From assembly GCA_964585925.1 (NCBI GenBank), contig CAZPFS010000015.1, positions 1-42,489 on the forward strand: a stretch of 42,489 nucleotides of DNA. Direction: 5' to 3'. The position numbers and the translations under genes were made by a program. The stretch comes from JAAZLS01 sp964585925. Lineage in GTDB: Bacteria; Bacillota; Dethiobacteria; DTU022. The notes under the pieces were generated by a model that saw only the letters and a program-made list of their open reading frames with translations, did not search any database and was not told the origin of the DNA. Numbering within the stretch: position 1 is the stretch's first letter; every line of letters begins with the position of its first letter. Below, in pieces: positions 33,687 through 42,131 of the stretch.

Positions 33687-34781
33687 ATGCTTGGTTACCG
33701 CCAGGCTCGTTCCCGGATTTTAGCGGGTGAATTCTCACCGGTATACCTGATCTACGGAGAAGAGCCTTTTTTGAAAGAGGATCTGGTGTCCCTTCTAAAG
33801 GAGCGCTTTCTAGGGGAGGGATCCGCTTTCGGCTATGAGAAACTGGAAAGGGCCTCTTTGCAGGAGGCCCTTTGCCGCCTGGAAGCTTCATCCCTTTTTG
33901 CACCTCGGAAAATGGTGGTGCTGGATCAGCCTCCCGGTTTGGCGCCGCCGGCCCGGGCTTCCCGGAAGCGGGAGGGCGATTCGGGAGCCAGGCCGGAGAA
34001 GGTCGACTCAAAAGATGAGGATTGGGATGGGCTTTGGTCATTTTTGAAAAGTGAAAAAGATGGCCCGGAGGCGATTCTGGTGCTGCTCCCGGAAGCAGTG
34101 GACCGGCGCCGAAGGTGGTTCAAGGTGTTGGATAAAGAGGCTCCGGTGGTGGAGTGCGCGCCCATCAAAGGGGGTGAGCTGGCCCGATGGATCAGCGATC
34201 AGGCGGCACAGGCGGGGAAAAAAATCGAGCGGGAGGCCCTGGAGCTGATCCTTCTGGAGGGGGATAATAACCTCTGGCATATTTACAATGAACTTCAAAA
34301 ATATATTACCTATCTGGGTAAGGATCAGATAGAAATTACTCCCCAGGTGGTAGAGTTGCTGCAGGCCATTGATTCACCGGGCAATATATTCAAATTAACC
34401 GATTCCCTGGCTGCAGGGGACGGGCGCGGCGCCCATGAACTGCTCGGCCGTTTGCTGCGGCACCGGGAGGCGCCCCTAAAAATATTTTTTATGTTAACCC
34501 GCCATTTCAGACTGCTTCTGCTGACCAGAAATCTCCTGGAGGCGGGCGCCCGCCCCGGGCAACTGGCCGGAGAGCTCAAAGTCCACCCCTATGAGGCCCA
34601 AAAGCTTGGGCGTCAGGCCGCGCTGTACAACCTGCGAACCCTTGAGGACATTTTACTTGCCCTTCACGATTGGGATCTTAAAATCAAGACCGGCCGGGTT
34701 GGTCCCGAGCCGGCCCTGGAAATCATCTTTGGCCGGATCGGCGGTTTGCTTTCACCCTCCGCAAAAGTAGTTGACGGTTAA
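33687..34781 (+). CDS. holA: DNA polymerase III subunit delta
   Basis: Protein of 364 residues. The start FSPVYLIYGEEPFLKEDLVS, the EALELILLEGDNNLWHIYNE motif with ELQKYI, the IDSPGNIFKLTDSLAAGDG stretch and the C-terminal collar (MLTRHFRLLLLTRNLLEAG, HPYEAQKLGRQA) are those of HolA. It opens the beta sliding clamp within the clamp loader. Residues about 83-115 form an extra charged, low-complexity insertion (RASRKREGDSGARPEK...). AAGGAGGAG precedes the ATG. In many Firmicutes rpsT follows directly; here three sugar genes intervene. Confidence 0.93.
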   Translation: MLGYRQARSRILAGEFSPVYLIYGEEPFLKEDLVSLLKERFLGEGSAFGYEKLERASLQEALCRLEASSLFAPRKMVVLDQPPGLAPPARASRKREGDSGARPEKVDSKDEDWDGLWSFLKSEKDGPEAILVLLPEAVDRRRRWFKVLDKEAPVVECAPIKGGELARWISDQAAQAGKKIEREALELILLEGDNNLWHIYNELQKYITYLGKDQIEITPQVVELLQAIDSPGNIFKLTDSLAAGDGRGAHELLGRLLRHREAPLKIFFMLTRHFRLLLLTRNLLEAGARPGQLAGELKVHPYEAQKLGRQAALYNLRTLEDILLALHDWDLKIKTGRVGPEPALEIIFGRIGGLLSPSAKVVDG

Positions 34782-34840
34782 GTTTTCTCCGCCGGGGAAA
34801 ATTAAAACGAAAATTACTGATTGCAGAGGAGGCCGTGCGA

Positions 34841-36805
34841 TTGAAAGATATTTATATCGTATTAGCTTTCCATGCCCATGAGCTGCTCTGGGATCTCCCG
34901 GAAAGGCTGCTTTCCTACCTGGAAGAAGGAAACCCCATGAAAGAAACGATCTGTGACCAGAATTATATTAAAAAGCGCAAACAGGAGGGAAGAGACGTCT
35001 ACTCCCTGGGGGTCCGCCTGGGGGAGGTTTTAAATGCGCCGATCTGCGTGGAGTACAGCAATGAACTTCTGCAGCAGTTGGAGGAGGTGGAGCCCGAGAT
35101 TCTGGGTTATTTAGCTGAACAGTACCGTCTTGAGCGCCTTTACCCCATCTACGGCCATGCCCACCATACCCATATTTCACTTTTAAATAACGGCGAGGTT
35201 GCCCAGGAGATAATCTGGAACGCCCAGTACCTGCATAACCGTCTGCAGGTTCCCCACCCCAAATACAAGGGACTTTTTCCCACGGAGGCCTCGTTAAGCT
35301 ATGATAAGTTGGCAGGGATCGTTGAAGCCAACATCGACTACCTGATATTTCCTCATCTGGAGCCGGACAAGGCGCCCTTTGAGGTGATCGGCACGGGGGA
35401 TTACGTCTACCGCCCCTTTCTTTTAAAGACCCCCTGCCGCAACCTGTTGGCTTTTCCACGAAATTTCCCTATTTCCCAGGAAATATGGCGCCCTATTACC
35501 AAGATGAAGCGAGATGAGGTAAAAAGTCAGGGCTATAAACTGGGGGATTACCCGGTCTTTTTCAATGAATATCTCACCGGCCAACTGGAAAAATTCCCTA
35601 TCGCTTTGGATGAAGGGGTGGAGCTTTACAAAGCGGTGATCCGGCAGGAACTGGGCCAGGCTCCTCCCGATGCAGTGCTGGTGTACATTCAGGATCTGGA
35701 GTTGATGGATTTTGGCGATATAGCCATTGAAATCATGATCAAGGCCTGGCAGGATATTATCAGTGAGGATAAGGGGAAGTACCGTCTGAACTTTGTGACC
35801 CCCGACCAGTATATAGAGCGGGTTTTGAAGACCGAGGGCCTGAGCAGGCTCCCCGAGATAAAATTCAAGGATATCAACTGGTCGCCCGAGATCCGACTGG
35901 TGCTTAGGGCCGACGGGCATTATCCCCCTGCCGGGGTGGCAAATATGGGAAACTATAGCAGGGAAGATACCGGACTCTACCGCCGCCCCCATGCCTTCTG
36001 GGAAAACGGCAAATATTACTGCGGGATATTTGACACTCTGCTGGAGATGTTCAATATCAATTTGCATTGTATCGGCCACGGGGAGAGGCTCGCCGCTACG
36101 GGCTACGATCTGGCCAAAGAGGATCTGGATACCCAGGCGGTGATCTATCTGAGGTTGATGAAAAGGGCCTGCAACTGGGGCTGGCGGCCCACCGAGGGAC
36201 GGCAGAAACGGCCCTGCCTGGACGGTTATTTGCTGGCGGAGATCTTGCTTAAAAAAATAGATTCCTACCCGGCGGAGATGATCCTCAACCGCCAAAAAAT
36301 CGGGATCGACCCGCGGTTGATTCTGGGGATAGCGGAAACATTGAAGGTGTTTATAGATTGCCGCTTGGATTATCTGCGACACGGCATGGAGAAATACATG
36401 GCGGAGAGGGGCGCCGATCTATCGGAAGCTTATCGGCTGATCGAGGAGGTCAGCCACTGGCGACGGGTGGCGCTCCAGAAAACGGGGCAGATGTATGGGG
36501 TAACCCGCGGCGAAGAGGCGGCCCAGATTCCCAGGCTGAAACAGTTCATTTCCCTGCTGCAGGATTATTCTCAGGCTTTGTTTATGGCCACCGAGTTTAT
36601 TCAAAAGATCTGGGGGAAAGTGCCGGAGGTGGAGTTCATGGTAGATAAAATGTACGAGTACCTTTACCGGCAATATCCCCCGCTCTTCCCCTCCCTGATG
36701 GATTTTGTGGATTCGGCCGGCGCAGAGGTGATGGACGATTACTTTGCCTCTTTGGTGGTGGAAGAGACTGGCAAGCCGCAATTCGCCCGGGTGACCCTGA
36801 GCTGA
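34841..36805 (+). CDS. Divergent GH57-like protein of unknown specificity
   Basis: Protein of 654 residues. It has the GH57 motif order but with unusual residues: motif 1 FHAHELLWDLP in place of H-x-H-x-P/Q, motif 2 YGHAHHTHISLL, motif 3 GLFPTEASLS with candidate nucleophile E149, and motif 4 IQDLELMDFGD with D285 and E287 in place of D-x-E-x-x-G-H. The long C-terminal part (about 380-650) is helical and includes RACNWGWRPTEGR. It lies between holA and the trehalose genes. TTG 34841 is chosen because AGAGGAGG sits 8 bases upstream; the GTG at 34835 is too close. It is probably a cytoplasmic alpha-glucan or trehalose-related enzyme; no activity can be assigned. Confidence 0.7.
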   Translation: MKDIYIVLAFHAHELLWDLPERLLSYLEEGNPMKETICDQNYIKKRKQEGRDVYSLGVRLGEVLNAPICVEYSNELLQQLEEVEPEILGYLAEQYRLERLYPIYGHAHHTHISLLNNGEVAQEIIWNAQYLHNRLQVPHPKYKGLFPTEASLSYDKLAGIVEANIDYLIFPHLEPDKAPFEVIGTGDYVYRPFLLKTPCRNLLAFPRNFPISQEIWRPITKMKRDEVKSQGYKLGDYPVFFNEYLTGQLEKFPIALDEGVELYKAVIRQELGQAPPDAVLVYIQDLELMDFGDIAIEIMIKAWQDIISEDKGKYRLNFVTPDQYIERVLKTEGLSRLPEIKFKDINWSPEIRLVLRADGHYPPAGVANMGNYSREDTGLYRRPHAFWENGKYYCGIFDTLLEMFNINLHCIGHGERLAATGYDLAKEDLDTQAVIYLRLMKRACNWGWRPTEGRQKRPCLDGYLLAEILLKKIDSYPAEMILNRQKIGIDPRLILGIAETLKVFIDCRLDYLRHGMEKYMAERGADLSEAYRLIEEVSHWRRVALQKTGQMYGVTRGEEAAQIPRLKQFISLLQDYSQALFMATEFIQKIWGKVPEVEFMVDKMYEYLYRQYPPLFPSLMDFVDSAGAEVMDDYFASLVVEETGKPQFARVTLS

Positions 36806-36840
36806 TCTGCCGTGAATCGGTAACAAGCCGCTCCGGCCGG

Positions 36841-38664
36841 TTAATCCCGAACAAGGATAAACTGGCCGGGAGTCAAAACTTGTCCGCTGTCGCCTTCCTT
36901 CTCCCGGCCCCCAAATTTATTCCACTCCGAATTAAGAAGAACCCGCTGGAAGGGAAAAGGGGCCTCCAGGGTGAAGGGAGCCGGTCCCAGGTTGATATGG
37001 GCGGTCAGGCTCTGATCGGAGTCCTGCTGTGTCCGGCGATCCTGGCGGCAAATTTTAACCACTTTCTGTTCCCGGCAGACCTCAATATCCAAGCCTTTTT
37101 TATCAGGAATTCTAAGTGCGGGATGATTTTTCCTCAGAGCGATCAATTCCCGGTAAAAGCCAAATAATTTTATTTGGTGGTCGGCCCACTGATCGGGTGT
37201 GGTCAACCGGGAGCGGTAAAAGGTGCGCTCATCTTCAGGATTGGGGACCTCCTCCCAGCCAAAATCTTTGAACTCCTCCCGGCGCCCCTTATAGACCGCC
37301 TGCTTGAGCTCGGAGTCGCCGTAGTCGGTGAAAAACAAAAAAGGCCTCTCTTCAGCGTACTCCTCGCCCATGAAGAGCATGGGCACGTAAGGGGCCATGA
37401 AGAGCATCCCGGCAGCGGCTTTCAGGTAGGGGAAATCAACCAGCCGGGAGAGACGTTCCCCGGCGGCCCGGTTTCCCACCTGATCATGGGTCTGGATGGA
37501 TACTATAAACTGCCTTCCCGGGTTTTTGGAAGCATCACTGCCCCTGTTTTTTTTCCAGAACCGGGAGTAGGCCCCGGTGTAAAGATAGTTGCTATAAACC
37601 TTTTCCAGACTATCAATCCGGCCGTAATCGATGTAGTATCCTTGGTTTTCGCCGGTGAGAACCGTATGAAGACAGTGGTGGAAATCATCCATCCATTGGG
37701 CGTGCATGCCGTACCCCCCATCACAGCGGGGGTCGATCAGGCGGACCTGATTTTCGTCGCTTTCGGCGATCACGGCCAACTTTCGACCCAGGCGTTCAGA
37801 AAGGCGATCCACAGTTTCAGTGATTTCTTCCAAAATATGTTTAGGACTTTGGTCGGTAATGGCGTGCACCGCATCCAGCCTCAATCCGTCCAGATGATAT
37901 AGCTCCAGCCAGTAGGTGACGTTGCCCAAAACCATTTGCCTCATGGCTTCACAGCCCTGATCGTCAAAATTCACCGCTGCTCCCCAAGGGGTACTGTATT
38001 TATCTGTAAAATAAGGGCCGAAACTGCCCAGGTAGTTGCCCTCCGGACCGAAATGGTTGTAGACTACATCTAAAATCACGGCCAGTCCTTTTTGGTGGCA
38101 CTGATCCACCAGGTATTTTAATTCATGGGGGCTGCCGTAGTTATGATTGACGCTGAACAGGTTAGCCCCGTCATAACCCCAGTTCCGGCGTCCCGGAGTT
38201 TGTACCACCGGCATCAGCTCAATGGCGGTAACCCCCAGCTCTTTTAGATAATGCAGTCGGGTCGCGGCAGCCCTGAAGGTTCCCGCGGGGGTGAAGGTGC
38301 CGATGTGCAGTTCATAGATTATGGCTGTTTCCAGATCGATTCCCGGCCAGTCCTGATCCTGCCAGTGGTACTGCCCGTGATCGATGACCTCCGAATACCC
38401 GTGGACACCCTGGGGTTGAAAATTGCTGTAGGGATCGGGGCAGCAGCTCCTTCCATCCAAGAGAAACTTGTAGCGCAGGGTTTTCTCGGGCAATTTTTTA
38501 TAACGAGCCCTGTACAGGTTGGGTCTTATTTCCTCCATGGGAAGGGTTGATTCTTTATCCCCTGATTCAATGAGGATCTCTACCCGCTTTTGTCCAATGG
38601 CGGTGACTGTAAATTCCACCAAACCTTGGGACAGATCAATTATATTGGCGCCCTGGAATGTCAT
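36841..38664 (-). CDS. treZ: Malto-oligosyltrehalose trehalohydrolase (GH13)
   Basis: Protein of 607 residues: N-terminal beta-sandwich, GH13 barrel, C-terminal beta domain. TreZ signatures are IIYELHIGTFTPAGTFRAAA, NWGYDGANLFSVNHNYGSP, DGLRLDAVHAI (nucleophile D264), VIAESDENQ (acid/base E301), IQTHDQVGNRAAGERL and MLFMGEEYAEERPFLFFTDY. It cleaves trehalose from the end of malto-oligosyltrehalose. Its partner TreY, which makes that substrate, is not in the window. The start is uncertain: ATG 38664 gives an N-terminus (MTFQGANIID) like other TreZ proteins, while ATG 38736 adds 24 unmatched residues; neither has a strong ribosome site. Divergent from treT. Confidence 0.85.
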   Translation of the reverse strand: MTFQGANIIDLSQGLVEFTVTAIGQKRVEILIESGDKESTLPMEEIRPNLYRARYKKLPEKTLRYKFLLDGRSCCPDPYSNFQPQGVHGYSEVIDHGQYHWQDQDWPGIDLETAIIYELHIGTFTPAGTFRAAATRLHYLKELGVTAIELMPVVQTPGRRNWGYDGANLFSVNHNYGSPHELKYLVDQCHQKGLAVILDVVYNHFGPEGNYLGSFGPYFTDKYSTPWGAAVNFDDQGCEAMRQMVLGNVTYWLELYHLDGLRLDAVHAITDQSPKHILEEITETVDRLSERLGRKLAVIAESDENQVRLIDPRCDGGYGMHAQWMDDFHHCLHTVLTGENQGYYIDYGRIDSLEKVYSNYLYTGAYSRFWKKNRGSDASKNPGRQFIVSIQTHDQVGNRAAGERLSRLVDFPYLKAAAGMLFMAPYVPMLFMGEEYAEERPFLFFTDYGDSELKQAVYKGRREEFKDFGWEEVPNPEDERTFYRSRLTTPDQWADHQIKLFGFYRELIALRKNHPALRIPDKKGLDIEVCREQKVVKICRQDRRTQQDSDQSLTAHINLGPAPFTLEAPFPFQRVLLNSEWNKFGGREKEGDSGQVLTPGQFILVRD

Positions 38665-38833
38665 AATAATAATATCCCTGATTTGAGCCCGATAATTCAG
38701 GGCATACTGTAGGTGAATTTGAGGCTGTCTGGCCATGCCCCGCCCGTGTGAATTGCTCCCGGGAACCCCGGGAAAATAAAGCTGCAGCAGCCGAAGACGT
38801 TTGCATATTCAAGGCGTTTAAAAGGAGACAACC

Positions 38834-40096
38834 GTGGAACTGGTCACTATCCAACCCAAGAGTTACCGGGATTACCAGCCGTTTATTGATGAACAGACCA
38901 AAAACAATCTGGATTTTTTTATTAGGGAAATGAAAGGGAAAAAAATGGCCATGATCAGCGCCACCTCCTTTGGAGGCGGGGTGGCGGAAAAGCTTCATTC
39001 CCTGATCCCGCTTGTAAATAGTATGGGGGTTGAAATGGATTGGTGGGTGATCAAGGGTGACCGCGATTTTTTTAAGGTAACCAAAAAAATTCACAATGGC
39101 CTGCAAGGAGAACCCGGATTTCTGTCAAAAGAGGAGATCGGGGCTTACTTGAGCTGTAATTGCTTTAATGCCGGCTGTATCGGGGACTGGGACTATGACT
39201 TCGTAGTGATCCATGATCCTCAACCTGCGGCCTTAATTGCACATCGTCCGGCAGGGGACCGGGCCCGCTGGATCTGGAGATGCCATATTGACACCTCCAA
39301 CCCAAACCAGGAATACTGGGCTTTTTTATACCGCTATGTCAAGCAATACTCGGCCGCTATATTTACCCTGGAGGAATATGTTAATCAAGAACTACCCCCA
39401 CCAGGACTCAACATTTTTATTACCCCGTCAATCGATCCTTTGAGTTTAAAAAACATTCGGCTGGGGAAAGAAGAGGCTCTGAGAATAGTTACCAGGTATG
39501 GGGTGGAGGCCGGCCGCCCGCTGATATCCCAAATTTCCAGATTTGATCCTTGGAAGGATCCGCTGGGGGTGATCGAGGTTTACAAGATCGTCAAAAAAGA
39601 ATTTCCAGCGGTGCAGTTGGCTTTGGTGGGCTCCATGGCGGCGGATGATCCCGAGGGTTGGGACTACCTATACCATACCCTGCGACGGGCGGGAGAGGAC
39701 TATGATATCAAGGTGATCACCAATTTCAACGGGGTCACTGATCTGGAGGTCAACGCTTTTCAGACCGCCTCCGATATTTTGATTCAAAAATCCCTGCGGG
39801 AGGGATTCGGTTTGACGGTAGCCGAGGGTCTCTGGAAAGGGACCCCGGTGATCGGGGGCAATGCCGGCGGAATTCGTCTGCAGATCGAAGACGGCGTAAC
39901 CGGATTTCTGGTGAATACGGTGGAGGAGTGCGCGGAGAAGGTATTGATCCTTCTCCGGAACCCCCTTCTGGCCCAACAGATTGCTGCCGCCGGAAAAGAA
40001 AAAATCCGCCGCCAGTTTCTGGTTACAAAAAACGCCCTGGATTACCTTAAGCTCTTCTATAGCCTCCTGGGGCAGCCCGCAGTCAATACAAACTGA
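38834..40096 (+). CDS. treT: Trehalose synthase, glycosyltransferring (TreT, GT4)
   Basis: Protein of 420 residues with a GT-B fold. The TreT-type N-terminus includes AMISATSFGGGVAEKLHSLI (GGGVAE at 47-52) and VIKGDRDFFKVTKKIHNGLQ. The retaining E-x7-E pair is E323/E331 in REGFGLTVAEGLW, and VIHDPQPAAL and RCHIDTSNPN are characteristic of the family. TreT makes trehalose from NDP-glucose and glucose and can run in reverse, yielding NDP-glucose from trehalose. GTG 38834 has AAAAGGAG upstream. A 7-bp hairpin (38757-38773) lies in the divergent gap to treZ. Confidence 0.9.
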   Translation: MELVTIQPKSYRDYQPFIDEQTKNNLDFFIREMKGKKMAMISATSFGGGVAEKLHSLIPLVNSMGVEMDWWVIKGDRDFFKVTKKIHNGLQGEPGFLSKEEIGAYLSCNCFNAGCIGDWDYDFVVIHDPQPAALIAHRPAGDRARWIWRCHIDTSNPNQEYWAFLYRYVKQYSAAIFTLEEYVNQELPPPGLNIFITPSIDPLSLKNIRLGKEEALRIVTRYGVEAGRPLISQISRFDPWKDPLGVIEVYKIVKKEFPAVQLALVGSMAADDPEGWDYLYHTLRRAGEDYDIKVITNFNGVTDLEVNAFQTASDILIQKSLREGFGLTVAEGLWKGTPVIGGNAGGIRLQIEDGVTGFLVNTVEECAEKVLILLRNPLLAQQIAAAGKEKIRRQFLVTKNALDYLKLFYSLLGQPAVNTN

Positions 40097-40130
40097 TATA
40101 TCTGCCCTCATAATTCATGGCTGCCGGACC

Positions 40131-40400
40131 CTAACCCGCGTTGACCCGGTTGAACAGGCGGGTTAAACGGGATTTTTTCCGGGCGGCATTGTTTTTGGGG
40201 AGCACTCCCTTGGACCAGGCCCGGTCAATCTGGCTGATCGCGGTGATAAATTTTTGTTGGATCATTTCCCGGTCTCCGGTTTGAAGCGATTCTTCAAATT
40301 GGCGGATGTAAGTCTTTACCGCGCTCTTGATACTCTGGTTACGGGCGGTGCGGGTTATGGTCTGGCGAAGCCGTTTTTCGGCTGATTTGGTGTTAGCCAA
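40131..40400 (-). CDS. rpsT: 30S ribosomal protein S20
   Basis: Protein of 89 residues, the normal size. MANTKSAEKRLRQTITRTAR, NQSIKSAVKTYIRQFEE and KGVLPKNNAARKKSRLTRLF are S20 hallmarks. The start is TTG (40400), preceded by AAGGAGGT, unusual for a ribosomal protein but shared with the B. subtilis and E. coli pattern of non-ATG starts in rpsT. It has its own promoter at 40431-40459. Confidence 0.97.
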   Translation of the reverse strand: MANTKSAEKRLRQTITRTARNQSIKSAVKTYIRQFEESLQTGDREMIQQKFITAISQIDRAWSKGVLPKNNAARKKSRLTRLFNRVNAG

Positions 40401-40430
40401 TCTAATACCTCCTTAATATCAAGCGAAAAA

Positions 40431-40459
40431 ATTTTATCATCTATAAGGTTAAAAATCAA
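40431..40459 (-). promoter_or_regulatory. rpsT promoter
   Basis: On the minus strand TTGATT (40459-40454) and TAAAAT (40436-40431) are separated by 17 bases, about 31 bases before the rpsT start. A good vegetative sigma-A promoter. Confidence 0.75.
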
Positions 40460-40601
40460 CTGTTTGGAGAACAACCGGGGCGGTTAATTGTAAAAATACA
40501 TATATAAACAGGTAAACTGTGTATACCGCCGCCGTAATTGGTTAAGCTATCCCTGCAAATATTGGATTAAACTCATAAAAGATCGGGAGGCTGGAATTGA
40601 T

Positions 40602-40928
40602 ATGCTAGGTTTAATTGTGCGGTTTATTGTTTCGGCGATCGTGTTGATGGTGGTCGGTTTTCTGTTGCCGGGGTTTGCCACCCTCAAGTTCTGGCAGGCT
40701 CTGATCGCCGCGGTGGTCATTGCAGCCATCGGGTTTGGGGTGGAAAGTCTGTTCGGGCGCAAAATATCGCAGCAAAATAGGGGTTTGGTGGGGTTTGTCA
40801 TCTCGGCAGTGGTGATCTATGTGGCCCAGTTCATAGTTCCGGGAATGAGTGTCAGTATTCTGGGGGCAGCGCTGGCGGCAATCGTCATCGGTATTATCGA
40901 CCTGTTTGTTCCCACGGAACTTAGGTAA
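40602..40928 (+). CDS. Holin-4_2/YvlD-like small membrane protein
   Basis: Protein of 108 residues with four hydrophobic segments: residues 3-22, 29-48, about 62-80 and 84-104. The LPGFATLKFWQALIAAVVIA and IVPGMSVSILGAALAAIVIG stretches match the 'phage holin family' (YvlD-type) proteins common in Firmicute chromosomes, where no phage is involved. GGGAGG lies 11 bases before the ATG. It ends 10 bases before gpr on the same strand, so it may be co-expressed with it during sporulation. Function is unknown. Confidence 0.75.
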   Translation: MLGLIVRFIVSAIVLMVVGFLLPGFATLKFWQALIAAVVIAAIGFGVESLFGRKISQQNRGLVGFVISAVVIYVAQFIVPGMSVSILGAALAAIVIGIIDLFVPTELR

Positions 40929-40938
40929 TCAGATCGCG

Positions 40939-41961
40939 ATGAAGACCAGACCTGAACAGAATGTAAAAGAGGGCTATATTCCTTCTTACAACATCCGCAC
41001 CGATTTGGCTCTGGAGGCGCAGGAGGTTGTCCGGGAAAAAACGGCGGCCGAGATCCCGGGGGTAGCTGCTGAAACCATCCGGGATGAAGGGATCACCGTC
41101 AGCAGGGTCAGGATCGAGACCCCGGAGGCGGGGACAAGACTGGGCAAGGCTCCGGGCAGCTATATTACCATCGAGGCCCCCGGTCTGCGTAAAAAGGACA
41201 GCGATCTTCAGGACCGGCTGGTGGACGTATTGACCCGGGAACTGCTGCACATCTTGCCCCTCTCCGATCAGCTTCAACAGACGGTGCTGGTGGTGGGCTT
41301 GGGAAACTGGAACATTACCCCAGACGCTCTAGGACCCCGAATTGTGGGAGATCTGCTGGTGACCCGCCACCTGCTTGATTCCAAGAACCCGGTGTTGGGC
41401 GAAGGTTTTCGCTCGGTTTGCGCCATCTCCCCGGGGGTGCTGGGGATCACCGGCATCGAGACCGGTGAAATTATCCAATCGCTGGTCCCCCGGGTCAACC
41501 CTTCCTTGATCATTGTGATCGATGCCCTGGCTGCCCGCCGGCTGGAGAGGCTAAACACCACCATCCAGATCGCCGATACCGGGGTCACCCCCGGTTCGGG
41601 GGTCGGCAACCGCCGTCTCTCCATAACCAAGGAGACCATCGGGGTGCCGGTGATTGCCATCGGGGTGCCCACGGTGGTGGACGCCTCGACCATTGTCAAC
41701 GACACCATGGACGTGCTGGTGGGGGACTTTAAGAAAAAGACCGAGACCATGGCTCTGGCCAATGCCCTGGAGAGGCTGGAACCGGAGCGTCGCCGGGAGC
41801 TGATCAAGGCAGTGCTCACCCCCTATGTGGGAAACTTGATGGTCACCCCCAAGGAAATCGATACCTTTATTGAGGACCTCTCCCTGGTGATCGCCGACGG
41901 ACTGAATGCCGCCTTACATCCCCGGGCGCGCAGCGAAGAACCGGGGGGAAACATACATTAG
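40939..41961 (+). CDS. gpr: Spore germination protease GPR
   Basis: Protein of 340 residues, peptidase family A25. It has NIRTDLALEAQEVV (near the autoprocessing region), VVGLGNWNITPDALGPRIVG with the active-site aspartate region, ISPGVLGITGIETGEI, IIVIDALAARRLERLNTTIQ and DTGVTPGSGVGNRR. GPR degrades small acid-soluble spore proteins when spores germinate, so its presence shows that the organism can form endospores. ATG 40939 is the first codon of the conserved protein; the open frame back to 40849 overlaps the preceding membrane-protein gene and has no GPR similarity. Two hairpins follow at 42024-42065 and 42132-42177. Confidence 0.95.
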   Translation: MKTRPEQNVKEGYIPSYNIRTDLALEAQEVVREKTAAEIPGVAAETIRDEGITVSRVRIETPEAGTRLGKAPGSYITIEAPGLRKKDSDLQDRLVDVLTRELLHILPLSDQLQQTVLVVGLGNWNITPDALGPRIVGDLLVTRHLLDSKNPVLGEGFRSVCAISPGVLGITGIETGEIIQSLVPRVNPSLIIVIDALAARRLERLNTTIQIADTGVTPGSGVGNRRLSITKETIGVPVIAIGVPTVVDASTIVNDTMDVLVGDFKKKTETMALANALERLEPERRRELIKAVLTPYVGNLMVTPKEIDTFIEDLSLVIADGLNAALHPRARSEEPGGNIH

Positions 41962-42023
41962 CTGGGGCTCCAAATAGAACGGTGATCCCCAACATATTAA
42001 AAATTATATTCTGCACAATAAAT

Positions 42024-42065
42024 ACCCATCAGGAGCAAAATCTTGTTTGGTGCAATCTGATGGGT
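42024..42065 (+). terminator. Hairpin downstream of gpr
   Basis: ACCCATCAG (42024-42032) and CTGATGGGT (42057-42065) form a perfect 9-bp stem; a shorter GCAAA/TTTGGTGC pairing is possible in the loop. It is followed by TTCTATGTGGTTTT, a poor T-tract, so it may be a weak terminator or mRNA end. Confidence 0.45.
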
Positions 42066-42131
42066 TTCTATGTGGTTTTGAGGTTTAGGTCGTGAATTGA
42101 AGTAGAAGTATAAACGAGACTTGGTGGCAGG

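Noticed and set aside
40132..40165. Inverted repeat TAACCCGC/GCGGGTTA at the end of rpsT
   Set aside because: It lies within the coding sequence and has no T-tract on the rpsT strand, so it is not a convincing terminator.
40602..40928. Prophage origin suggested by the holin-like protein
   Set aside because: No phage structural, lysis or integrase gene is nearby, and this family is common in ordinary chromosomes.
40849..40938. N-terminal extension of GPR
   Set aside because: It overlaps the preceding membrane-protein gene in another frame, and GPR similarity begins at 40939.
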